Source: Holophagaceae bacterium UBA692 (GTDB taxonomy: Bacteria; Acidobacteriota; Holophagae; Holophagales; Holophagaceae). Taken from it: 7,939 bases of DNA. Made by a program: the position numbers and the translations under genes. The stretch is from NCBI GenBank assembly GCA_002297665.1, contig DBMS01000164.1, positions 1 to 7,939 on the forward strand, written 5' to 3'. Each line of letters begins with the position of its first letter. Within the stretch, counting starts at the first letter, position 1. Shown here one piece after another: positions 1 through 6,411 of this stretch. The notes beneath the pieces were generated by a model that had not been told where the DNA came from, made no database searches, and saw nothing but the letters and a program-made list of their open reading frames with translations.

Positions 1-42
1 GGGGGGCCCAGGCTGCCCCGGCCCTCCTTTCGTGGAGTCACC

Positions 43-840
43 ATGACCCGCCTGCGCGGTTCCCATGTGCTCATCACCGGCGCCGCCAGCGGCATCGGCC
101 GCCTCATGGCCCAGGAAGCCCGGGTTCGCGGGGCGCGCCTGACGCTCCTGGACCGGGACGAGGCCGGCCTGCGGGCCGTCCTGGAGGAACTGGGCGGCGA
201 CACCGCCGTCTACGCCGTGGACCTCTGCGACCGGGCCCGGATCCAGGCCACGGCCGAAAAGGTCCTGAAGACCCGGGGAACGGTGGACGTGCTGATCAAC
301 AACGCGGGCATCGTCACGGGCAAGCCCATCCTGGAATGCCCCGACGAGGCCATCGAGCGCACCTTCCAGGTCAACACGCTGGCCCTTTTCTGGATGACCC
401 GGGCCTTCCTGCCGGCCATGATCGCCCAGGGCCGGGGGCACCTGGTCACCATCGCCAGCGCCGCGGGCCTTTCAGGCACCTCCCGGCTCACGGACTACTG
501 CGCCTCCAAGTTCGCCGCCGTGGGCTTCGACGAATCCCTGCGCCTGGAACTCCGGCGCCTGGGCCACCCCATCCGCACCACGGTGGTCTGCCCCTACTAC
601 ATCGACACCGGCATGTTCCGCGGCGTCAAGACGCGCTTTTCCTGGCTCCTGCCCATCCTGGACCCCGCCTACGCCACCTTCCGCATCCTGGACGCCATCG
701 AGCGCAACCGCGCCCGGCTCATCATGCCGAGGTTCGTGGTGGCCGTGCTCATGATCAAGTTCCTGCCGGCCCCGCTTTTCGACGCCATCACGGGGTTCTT
801 CGGGGTGAACCGCTCCATGGACGAATTCAAAGGGCGCTAG
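43..840 (+). CDS. SDR family NAD(P)-dependent oxidoreductase, SDR16C (retinol dehydrogenase)-like
   Basis: A 265-residue classical short-chain dehydrogenase, a typical length. The Rossmann cofactor motif TGAASGIG is at residues 12-19, NNAG at 86-89, the active-site Asn at 111, the catalytic Ser at 139 and the YCASK catalytic pair at Tyr152/Lys156. Asp37, at the end of the second beta strand, suggests NAD(H) rather than NADP(H). From memory of the family, the stretches INNAGIVTGK, AFLPAMIA, DYCASKFAAVGFDES, CPYYIDTGMF and LLPILDP resemble animal SDR16C enzymes (epidermal retinol dehydrogenase 2, 17-beta-HSD11), which act on retinoids, steroids or other lipophilic alcohols. The substrate here is unknown. 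Hydrophobic residues 228-255 may contact the membrane. A GGAG at 34-37, five bases before ATG, supports the start. Its 3' end overlaps the convergent membrane-protein gene by 14 bases. The enzyme class is certain; the subfamily is likely. Confidence 0.93.
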   Translation: MTRLRGSHVLITGAASGIGRLMAQEARVRGARLTLLDRDEAGLRAVLEELGGDTAVYAVDLCDRARIQATAEKVLKTRGTVDVLINNAGIVTGKPILECPDEAIERTFQVNTLALFWMTRAFLPAMIAQGRGHLVTIASAAGLSGTSRLTDYCASKFAAVGFDESLRLELRRLGHPIRTTVVCPYYIDTGMFRGVKTRFSWLLPILDPAYATFRILDAIERNRARLIMPRFVVAVLMIKFLPAPLFDAITGFFGVNRSMDEFKGR

Positions 841-1393
841 GCCAGAGCCACCCGAAGGCCCCGGCCGTGAGCAGGCCGTAGATGAGCCCGTCGGCCAATT
901 CCTTCAACGTGACCGTCCAGGGCTTTCCGAACCAGATGGAACCCTGGATGCTCCCGGCGGCGTAGGCCAGGAAGGCCACGGTTCCGGCGACCCGGAACAC
1001 CTGGAGGTAGGGGGTGCCGGGGGCCAGGGTGCGGGAGGCGACATAGGCCACGCAGAAGGAGACCCCGAGGGTGTACAGGAACCACTTGCCCAGGTAGCTG
1101 CCCATGTTCGGTACGCCGGGGGCGGTCAGGACGAGGAACCCCATGGGCCCTTCCTCGTACTTCCGCTTCATCTCGTCGGTGCCCATGGCCTTGGGGTCGC
1201 CGCAGAAGGGAAGGGCGTACTGGCCGGGGGCGGGGGAGCCCTTGCGGATGGCCGCGCGGAGGCCTTCCTCGTCCGGGTGGGCCCGGTAGTCCGAGTTGTG
1301 CCACTTGAGGGCCATGTGCACCAGGCTGCTGCCCAGGAAGACGAAAACGGCCGCCAGCAGAATGGGCAGCCAAAGCTGGGTGAGGGATACCAT
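827..1393 (-). CDS. conserved hypothetical four-helix membrane protein
   Basis: A 188-residue protein whose function I do not recognise. Four hydrophobic segments are visible at about residues 7-29, 101-120, 132-151 and 164-184. Between the first and second lies a polar loop of about 70 residues, with HNSDYRAHPDEEG at 32-44, a PGQYALPF stretch at 56-63 and an EEGPMGFL stretch at 80-87. The loop has one Cys (64) and TM2 has another (114). These loop motifs look conserved rather than random, and the charge pattern suits an inner-membrane protein. A GGGAG ribosome-binding site on the minus strand (1405-1401), seven bases from ATG, supports the start. The gene stops inside the 3' end of the convergent dehydrogenase and is divergent from the DUF5916 gene. 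No catalytic motif is visible. I am confident it is a real gene and that it is a membrane protein. Confidence 0.85.
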   Translation of the reverse strand: MVSLTQLWLPILLAAVFVFLGSSLVHMALKWHNSDYRAHPDEEGLRAAIRKGSPAPGQYALPFCGDPKAMGTDEMKRKYEEGPMGFLVLTAPGVPNMGSYLGKWFLYTLGVSFCVAYVASRTLAPGTPYLQVFRVAGTVAFLAYAAGSIQGSIWFGKPWTVTLKELADGLIYGLLTAGAFGWLWPSAL

Positions 1394-1420
1394 CGGTGAT
1401 CTCCCGGTAAGGTGGAAACC

Positions 1421-1426
1421 ATATTA
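1421..1426 (-). promoter_or_regulatory. possible -10 element of the membrane-protein gene
   Basis: On the minus strand this reads TAATAT, close to the sigma-70 -10 consensus, about 28 bases upstream of the ATG at 1393. It lies in the AT-richer 120-base gap between two divergent genes. No matching -35 hexamer is seen at the right spacing, so this is only a candidate. Confidence 0.25.
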
Positions 1427-1513
1427 GCCGTGGTTCTTACCTTTTTTGCTACGATTACAAACGGGATCAGCGGGTCTTTTGGTCGTGCGATCCCTTCCTG
1501 TGTGAGAGCGTCC

Positions 1514-3934
1514 ATGATTCCTTGCTCGCCCGTCATCCGTCTGCGCCTCGCGCGGTGGGCGGCGCTCGGGTGGATGGTCCTGGGGCCGGCCCTGGGGGCG
1601 GCCGGGCTCGAAGCGGTGCGCACCACGGGGCGCATCCGCCTGGAGGGCGGCATGGGCGAGCCGGACTGGGACCGGGCCCCGGCCGCCACGGGGTTCCGCA
1701 CCTCCTGGCCCGACTTCGGCCGGGACGCGGCCACCCCGACGGAAGTCAAGGTCCTCTACGACGACCAGTTCCTCTACGTGGGCGCGCGCATGGGCCTGCC
1801 CCGGGGCACGCGCCCGGTGCGCCGGCTGCACCGCCGGGACCAGGAAAGCACCAGCGACTGGTTCGGCGTCTACATCGACAGCAACCGGGACCGGCGCACC
1901 GCCTTCGGCTTCCTGGTCAACGCCGCCGGCGTGCAGCGGGACGCCATCTACACGGGGGATTCCATCTCCGGCGATTCCAGCTGGGACGCCGTGTGGGAAA
2001 GCCAGGTGAAGGCGGGCCCCGGAGGGTGGACCGCCATCCTCAAGATCCCCCTTTCTGTCCTGCGCCTGCGCAGCGGGGGCAACGAGGTGTGGGGCATCAA
2101 CTTCAGCCGCACCGATTCGGGCGCCATCCGCGAGTCCAGCTACTGGGACCTGCCCCCCCGGGGGGAGAACGCCTTCGCCAGCCGGTTTCCGGACCTCACG
2201 GGCATCAAGGGGGTTTCCCCCCAGCTCCGCCGGGAATGGATCCCCTTCTTGACCTACACGGACAAATTTAAGACGGCCAACACCTTCGATGACCGGGGCC
2301 GCAAGGGGAACGTGGGTCTGGACGCCCACCTGGGCCTGACCTCCGCCTCCCAGCTGGACCTCACCCTGCGCCCGGATTTCGCCCAGGTGGAGGTGGACCA
2401 GGCCGTGCTGAACCTGTCCACGGTGGAAACCGTCTTTCCCGAGAAGCGCCCCTTCTTCCTGGAAGGCATGGAGATCTTCCAGTTTCCCGGCGTCCGGCTC
2501 TTCTACAGCCGCCGGATCGGCCGGAGCCTCGCCAGCCCCACCCTGGATGACGACCAGACGCTCGTGAACGGACCGGCGACCGCCGAAATCGCGGCGGCGG
2601 CGAAATACACCGCCAAGCTGGACACGGGCCTTTCCCTGGGAGCGCTGGCCGCGGGGGTGGAGAACGCCCGGGGCACCGTGGAAACCGAGGACGGAAGCCT
2701 CCTGGGCCGCTCCATCTCCCCCTACGCCACCTACGGGGTCGTCCGGGCCCAGCAGAAGGTGGATGGCCGCGGGAGCACGGTGGGCGCCTTCGCGTCCCTG
2801 GTGCGGGAGGCGGACCCCGCCGGGCGCACCGCCAAGGTGGGGGCGGTGGACGCCGTCCTCAAGAGCGCCGACCGGGGGGCCGTGCTGGAGATGAGCGCTG
2901 CCTGGAGCCAGGCGGGAACCCGGGGGGCGGAGGCCACCGGGTCCTGGGAATACGCCCGGTACTTCCGGCGCTGGGCCTCCGGATGGCGCATGGAAGTCAA
3001 CGGGGACAATGTCAGTCGCGGCTTCAATCCCAACGACCAGGGCTACCAGGCCAGGGCGGACGAACAGCGGGTCTACGCCGGGGTGGTCCGCCACTGGGAC
3101 GAGCGCATCGGCTCCATGCGGAACTGGGAATGGGGCGTGGATTTCTCGTTCGCCCGGGACCAGGCCGGGCGGGTCTTCCAGCGGACCGCCAGCACCTGGG
3201 CCAGCACGGACTTCACCAATTTCTGGGCCTTATGGGGCAACGCCCGGGTGGCCCTGCCCGTGGACGACGACCGGGAACTGCGCACCTACTCGGACCCCGT
3301 GAAGAAATACCTTCACCGGGGCTCCATTCCGGGCCTGGGCCTGGGCTTCGACACGCCCGGAAACCGGCCGTGGTACGTGCGCATCACCGCCAGCCGCTCG
3401 TTCTGGCCCGACGGCCCCACCTCCGACGCGGGGTGGTACCAGTCCATCAAGCTCGGCCCCGCCATGGAGATCCAGTCCGACACCACCGTCACGCGCAACG
3501 AGGGCGAACTGCGCTACCTGGAGACCCAGGGCACCATCCCGGTCGTGGGGCTCCGGCGGATGACCCAGTTCAACGAGACCCTGCGCCTTGCCTACGCCCT
3601 GAGCCCGAAGCTCAGCGTGCAGGTGCTGGGGCAGTGGCTCATGGCCAACTGGGACTTCCGGGACCTCCAGAGCTACGTGGACGACGCGACCCTCGCCCCC
3701 GGCGCCTCCAGCGCCACCACCAGCTTCTCGGACCGGGTGTGGAATGAAAATCTAATTGTCCGCTGGGAATTCAAGCCGGGTTCCACCGTATTTTTCGTAT
3801 ACACCCACGGGGTGGCCACGGACGCGCTGATCAACGAGCGGGGCAGCCTCAGCCCCCGCAACGACGTGGCCGTGCTCTCCCGGCTGCCCTCGGACGACGC
3901 CATCCAGGTGAAGGTGAGCTGGATGTTCCGCTAG
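1514..3934 (+). CDS. secreted CBM9-like / DUF5916 outer-membrane protein
   Basis: With the ATG at 1514 this is 806 residues. Residues 1 to about 30 form a signal peptide: arginines at 9, 11 and 14, a hydrophobic core, and an ALGAAG cleavage region with no lipobox cysteine. Residues 38-232 resemble the carbohydrate-binding family 9-like domain, with DWDRAP at 51-56, WFGVYIDSNRD at 116-126, WDAVWES at 157-163 and WGINFSRTD at 193-201. Residues from about 240 to the end are the DUF5916 region. Its hallmark block is PDFAQVEVDQAVLNLS (287-302), FPEKRPFFLEG (308-318) and FYSRRIGR (330-337). Alternating polar and aromatic strands then run to a C-terminal VKVSWMFR, as in an outer-membrane beta-barrel. 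No catalytic residues or TonB box were recognised, and the family's role is unknown; transport or surface binding of glycans is inference. An in-frame GTG at 1412 would add 34 residues, but it lacks a ribosome-binding site and would bury the signal peptide. The GAGAG before 1514 is itself weak, so the start is moderately sure. Confidence 0.9.
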   Translation: MIPCSPVIRLRLARWAALGWMVLGPALGAAGLEAVRTTGRIRLEGGMGEPDWDRAPAATGFRTSWPDFGRDAATPTEVKVLYDDQFLYVGARMGLPRGTRPVRRLHRRDQESTSDWFGVYIDSNRDRRTAFGFLVNAAGVQRDAIYTGDSISGDSSWDAVWESQVKAGPGGWTAILKIPLSVLRLRSGGNEVWGINFSRTDSGAIRESSYWDLPPRGENAFASRFPDLTGIKGVSPQLRREWIPFLTYTDKFKTANTFDDRGRKGNVGLDAHLGLTSASQLDLTLRPDFAQVEVDQAVLNLSTVETVFPEKRPFFLEGMEIFQFPGVRLFYSRRIGRSLASPTLDDDQTLVNGPATAEIAAAAKYTAKLDTGLSLGALAAGVENARGTVETEDGSLLGRSISPYATYGVVRAQQKVDGRGSTVGAFASLVREADPAGRTAKVGAVDAVLKSADRGAVLEMSAAWSQAGTRGAEATGSWEYARYFRRWASGWRMEVNGDNVSRGFNPNDQGYQARADEQRVYAGVVRHWDERIGSMRNWEWGVDFSFARDQAGRVFQRTASTWASTDFTNFWALWGNARVALPVDDDRELRTYSDPVKKYLHRGSIPGLGLGFDTPGNRPWYVRITASRSFWPDGPTSDAGWYQSIKLGPAMEIQSDTTVTRNEGELRYLETQGTIPVVGLRRMTQFNETLRLAYALSPKLSVQVLGQWLMANWDFRDLQSYVDDATLAPGASSATTSFSDRVWNENLIVRWEFKPGSTVFFVYTHGVATDALINERGSLSPRNDVAVLSRLPSDDAIQVKVSWMFR

Positions 3935-3939
3935 GAGGC

Positions 3940-4509
3940 CTAGGGCTCCGAACAGGCGGCGATTTCCACCAGCGCCATGAGCTCCCGCTGGGTTTCCCGG
4001 CCCTCGGGGTCGGCCTCGTAGCGGGCCGAGACCTTCCGCCTTGCGGCGGCCACGTCGCCGCAGGCCTTGCCCCGGGCGATCAGCTCGCGCAGGGCCGCGG
4101 GCATGGGCCCCCAGTTGCCGCATTCGGCCCAGGCCTCGGACAGGAAGATGAATTTGGGGATGGCCTCCCCGCCGTTGGTGAGGAACCGCGCGAAGACCTC
4201 AGGGTGCTGGCCGCGGGAGACGTAGCGAACCTGGAGGGCCGGCGCGGCCTGGGCCATGCGCTCGAGCACCGGCACGTGCCGGACCACGTCCCCGCACCAG
4301 TCCTCGGCGATGGCCACGACCCGCACGGGCCGCGCCAGGGCCTGCAGGAACCCGCGGACGTGGGGCTCCAGGGCCCTGGCCCCGAGGAGTTCCTCCATGC
4401 GCGCGCGGTTCGCGGGGACGGTTCCGGTGGTGATCCACCGGGAATAGGGCACGCCGGACTCGAAGATGGCTTTCCAGTCCAGGATGGGAAGGTTGGGTGG
4501 CATGGGCAT
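3940..4509 (-). CDS. thioredoxin family protein with a single active-site cysteine (WCGD type)
   Basis: A 189-residue protein with a thioredoxin-like core. A hydrophobic strand (VRVVAIAED, residues 62-70) leads into WCGDVVRHVP (71-80), the position of the thioredoxin active site. IPK at 117-119 supplies the expected cis-proline, and a WGP follows at 133-135. Only the first cysteine (72) of the usual CxxC is present; Val75 replaces the second. This recalls the Thioredoxin_9-type family (AEDWCGD proteins), whose role is poorly defined. No signal peptide is seen, so it is probably cytosolic. The frame stays open to a TTG at 4539, but I chose the ATG at 4509 because GGAGG sits six bases before it. 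Another ATG two codons later is possible. The gene is convergent with the DUF5916 gene, with 5 bases between the stop codons, and divergent from the chemoreceptor. Fold confident, function unknown. Confidence 0.88.
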   Translation of the reverse strand: MPMPPNLPILDWKAIFESGVPYSRWITTGTVPANRARMEELLGARALEPHVRGFLQALARPVRVVAIAEDWCGDVVRHVPVLERMAQAAPALQVRYVSRGQHPEVFARFLTNGGEAIPKFIFLSEAWAECGNWGPMPAALRELIARGKACGDVAAARRKVSARYEADPEGRETQRELMALVEIAACSEP

Positions 4510-4515
4510 GGCGGG

Positions 4516-4520
4516 CCTCC
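4516..4520 (-). promoter_or_regulatory. ribosome binding site deciding the thioredoxin-like start
   Basis: The minus strand reads GGAGG here, followed by a six-base spacer and ATG at 4509. The site lies inside the reading frame that continues upstream to TTG 4539, so it favours the shorter protein. Confidence 0.7.
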
Positions 4521-4548
4521 GGGACCATTCTGGCCCCAATCGCGGATT

Positions 4549-4586
4549 CCGGCCGGGTCGGCGAATGGGCCGGTGTTTATTTTTTT
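4549..4586 (+). terminator. terminator-like hairpin with T-tract ahead of the chemoreceptor
   Basis: CCGGCC (4549-4554) and GGCCGG (4568-4573) can form a six-pair all-GC stem with a 13-base loop. It is followed at once by a T-rich run (4574-4586, ending in seven Ts). On the plus strand this has the form of an intrinsic terminator. No plus-strand gene ends just upstream: the nearest is the DUF5916 gene, more than 600 bases away. It may block read-through or transcripts antisense to the thioredoxin-like gene before they reach the receptor promoter. Six-base GC stems are common by chance in DNA this GC-rich; the adjoining T-tract is the stronger part of the case. Confidence 0.35.
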
Positions 4587-4591
4587 GTCAA
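4586..4591 (-). promoter_or_regulatory. possible -35 element of the thioredoxin-like gene
   Basis: The minus strand carries a perfect TTGACA here, about 80 bases upstream of the ATG at 4509, in an AT-rich block. No good -10 hexamer is seen 16-18 bases downstream, so it may be incomplete or chance. Confidence 0.2.
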
Positions 4592-4622
4592 TTTTTCGCT
4601 CATTAAATGATTAATTGGGGGT

Positions 4623-4651
4623 TTGGGCCGAATTCCGGTGGAAATTATATT
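4623..4651 (+). promoter_or_regulatory. possible sigma-70 promoter for the first chemoreceptor
   Basis: TTGGGC (4623-4628), a 17-base spacer and TATATT (4646-4651) give a 3/6 match at -35 and a 5/6 match at -10, with AT-rich sequence just upstream. It sits immediately before the stronger sigma-28 match, so the receptor could have two promoters. Candidate only. Confidence 0.3.
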
Positions 4652-4660
4652 GAACGGAAA

Positions 4661-4688
4661 TAAAGAACAAGCAGGTGGGTGCCGATAT
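4661..4688 (+). promoter_or_regulatory. sigma-28 (FliA/SigD) type promoter for the first chemoreceptor
   Basis: TAAA (4661-4664), a 16-base gap and GCCGATAT (4681-4688) match the flagellar sigma factor consensus, TAAA-N15-GCCGATAA in enteric bacteria and TAAA with 14-16 bases and GCCGATAT in Bacillus SigD. The -10 octamer is a full match to the latter form. Transcription would begin near 4695 and leave a leader of about 80 bases before the receptor ATG. Chemoreceptors are classic members of the sigma-28 regulon, so the location fits. It implies co-expression with late flagellar genes elsewhere in the genome. Confidence 0.72.
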
Positions 4689-4773
4689 ATGAATGACGGA
4701 TTTGGAAACGCCCCCTTCCTCCGGAAATCCACCTGGGGGCCGATCGAACGTTATCTTCCGAAGGAGATAGGCC

Positions 4774-6384
4774 ATGGGCTCGTTCACGAACCTGCGCGTC
4801 GCTGTGAAGCTCGGCCTGGGATTCGGCCTGCTCATCGCGCTCATGCTGGCCACGATCCTGGTGGACAACCGGAAGATGGCCGCCATGGAGGCGCAGACCG
4901 CGGAGATGTTCCGGGTGAACCAGGCCGCTTCGGCCGCGTCCCAGGCCATGATCATCTCGGCCGACCGCATGCGGGTGGCGTACCGGGACATGGTCATCGC
5001 CCGGGAGGCCGCCGCCTACGACCGGGCCAAGGGGCTCTACCGGAAGGCCCGCGAGGGCTATGACGAGGCCGAGGGCCGCCTGGCCCGCGTCAACGAAGGC
5101 CGCAGGGGCCGGATTCCCGCCGCCGAGCAGGAGATCCTCACCCGCGTCCGCGCCAGCAGGGAGGAGGCGTATCCGGCCATCGACCACCTCATGGAGCTCA
5201 TGGGCAAGCCCGGAAAGGTGGAGGCCGGGGACTTCATCCTGGGCACCCTGCGTCCCATCTACGGCGGCTGGATGCAGGCCCTGGACGACCTGGGCGCCCA
5301 ATTGGCGCAGCAGAACGCGGCCAAGGCGGCCGCCATCGAGGCGGCCGTGGTCCAGGCCCAGCGGCTGCAGCTGATCCTCCTCGCTCTGGGCCTGGCCGCC
5401 GGGACCGCCGCGGCCGTGGTGGTGACGCGCAGCATCACCCTGAGCCTGGGCGGCGAGCCCTCCTACGCCGCCGAAGTGGTGCGGCGGGTGGCCGGCGGGG
5501 ACCTCACGACCCCCGTGGACGTGGATCCCCGGGCCAAGGGCAGCCTGCTGCTGGCCATGCGGGAAATGGTGGGGCGCCTGGGCGGCGTCATCGGCCAGGT
5601 GCAGGACGCCTCCCGGTCCCTGGCGGGGGCCTCGGACCAGTTGAGCTCCACGGCCCAGGCCCTGAGCCAGGGCGCCAGCGAACAGGCCGCGAGCGTGGAG
5701 GAGACCAGCGCCTCGGTGGAGCAGATGAGCGCCTCCATCGCCCAGAACAACGAGAACGCCAAGGTGACCGGGGACCTGGCCGCCCGCACCGCCCAGGAAG
5801 CCCGGGAAGGGGGCAAGGCCGTGAAGGAGACGGTGGGGGCCATGAAGGAGATCGCCCAGAAGATCGCCATCATTGATGACATCGCCTACCAGACCAACCT
5901 GCTGGCCCTGAACGCGGCCATCGAGGCGGGCCGGGCCGGGGAGCACGGACGGGGCTTCGCGGTGGTGGCGGCGGAAGTGCGCAAGCTGGCCGAGCGGAGC
6001 CAGGTGGCGGCCGAGGAGATCAGCGGGCTCGCCACGGGCAGCGTGGACCTGGCTGAGCGGGCCGGGCACCTCCTGGAGACCATCGTTCCGTCCATCCAGA
6101 AGACGAGCGACCTGGTGCTGGAAATCGCCGCGGCCTCCTCCGAGCAGAATTCCGGGGTGGGCCAGATCAACGGGGCCATCGGCCAGATCAGCCAGGCCGT
6201 GGCCCAGAACGCGGCGGCCTCCGAGGAACTGGCCTCCACCTCCGAGGAGGTCAACGCCCAGGCCCTGGAGCTCCAGTCGACCATGGCCTTTTTCCAGCTC
6301 GCGGAAACGTCCGGACCGGCCACCCAGGGCACGGGGAAGCGTCCGGGCCGGGCCGAGGCCGGCCGATTCCAAGTTGCATTTTGA
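4774..6384 (+). CDS. methyl-accepting chemotaxis protein (complete), 34H-like signalling domain
   Basis: A 536-residue transmembrane chemoreceptor. TM1 is at about 10-31, a periplasmic helical-bundle (4HB_MCP-like) sensor at 33-196, TM2 at 198-217, and a HAMP domain at 219-270 containing the GGEP and GGDL motifs. The coiled-coil signalling domain runs from about 285 to 508, with its hairpin tip around NLLALNAAIEAGRAGEHG (375-392). Typical methylation sites are at Glu309/310 and Glu484/485. Against E. coli Tsr, aligned from memory, each arm is one heptad shorter around the tip, which is the 34H pattern. There is no C-terminal NWETF-like CheR/CheB-docking pentapeptide; the tail (511-536) is basic, ends in QVAF, and is probably disordered. 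It should signal through CheW/CheA at the inner membrane; the ligand is unknown. AAGGAGA at 4761-4767, six bases before ATG, fixes the start. A sigma-28 promoter precedes it and a second receptor follows 151 bases later. Confidence 0.96.
   Translation: MGSFTNLRVAVKLGLGFGLLIALMLATILVDNRKMAAMEAQTAEMFRVNQAASAASQAMIISADRMRVAYRDMVIAREAAAYDRAKGLYRKAREGYDEAEGRLARVNEGRRGRIPAAEQEILTRVRASREEAYPAIDHLMELMGKPGKVEAGDFILGTLRPIYGGWMQALDDLGAQLAQQNAAKAAAIEAAVVQAQRLQLILLALGLAAGTAAAVVVTRSITLSLGGEPSYAAEVVRRVAGGDLTTPVDVDPRAKGSLLLAMREMVGRLGGVIGQVQDASRSLAGASDQLSSTAQALSQGASEQAASVEETSASVEQMSASIAQNNENAKVTGDLAARTAQEAREGGKAVKETVGAMKEIAQKIAIIDDIAYQTNLLALNAAIEAGRAGEHGRGFAVVAAEVRKLAERSQVAAEEISGLATGSVDLAERAGHLLETIVPSIQKTSDLVLEIAAASSEQNSGVGQINGAIGQISQAVAQNAAASEELASTSEEVNAQALELQSTMAFFQLAETSGPATQGTGKRPGRAEAGRFQVAF
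5875..5933 (+). repeat. 59-base perfect direct repeat, copy 1 (MCP tip)
   Basis: These 59 bases encode the receptor hairpin tip and are identical to 7619-7677, exactly 1744 bases downstream. The flanking signalling-domain DNA is also very similar: about 93% over 5851-6050 by hand count, with most changes synonymous. This is the core of the longer homologous block shared by the two receptors. Confidence 0.95.
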
Positions 6385-6390
6385 TAATTT

Positions 6391-6411
6391 CAATAAATTT
6401 CATTTTTATTG
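6391..6411 (+). repeat. AT-rich inverted repeat after the first chemoreceptor
   Basis: CAATAAA (6391-6397) and TTTATTG (6405-6411) form a seven-pair inverted repeat around a seven-base loop, seven bases after the stop codon. The stem is AT-only apart from one pair and no T-tract follows, so it is a poor intrinsic terminator. It could be a weak transcript 3' end, a protein-binding site, or chance in a short AT-rich spacer. Confidence 0.3.

Noticed and set aside
1..46. End of an upstream gene stopping at TGA 44-46, overlapping the dehydrogenase ATG
   Set aside because: One forward frame is open from base 2 and ends in an ATGA overlap, but 14 codons of GC-rich sequence cannot support a gene call.
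1412..1513. Upstream GTG start for the DUF5916 gene, adding 34 residues
   Set aside because: No ribosome-binding site precedes the GTG, the region is AT-richer and promoter-like, and a typical signal peptide begins exactly at ATG 1514.
1424..3094. Long minus-strand open frame of 556 codons opposite the DUF5916 gene
   Set aside because: Its protein is Gly/Pro/Arg-rich with no recognisable domain. Such frames arise opposite GC-rich genes, and the plus-strand gene has full family hallmarks.
4645..6393. Long minus-strand open frame of 582 codons opposite the first chemoreceptor
   Set aside because: Low-complexity Gly/His/Leu-rich product, a mirror of the GC-biased receptor gene; a similar frame appears opposite the second receptor.
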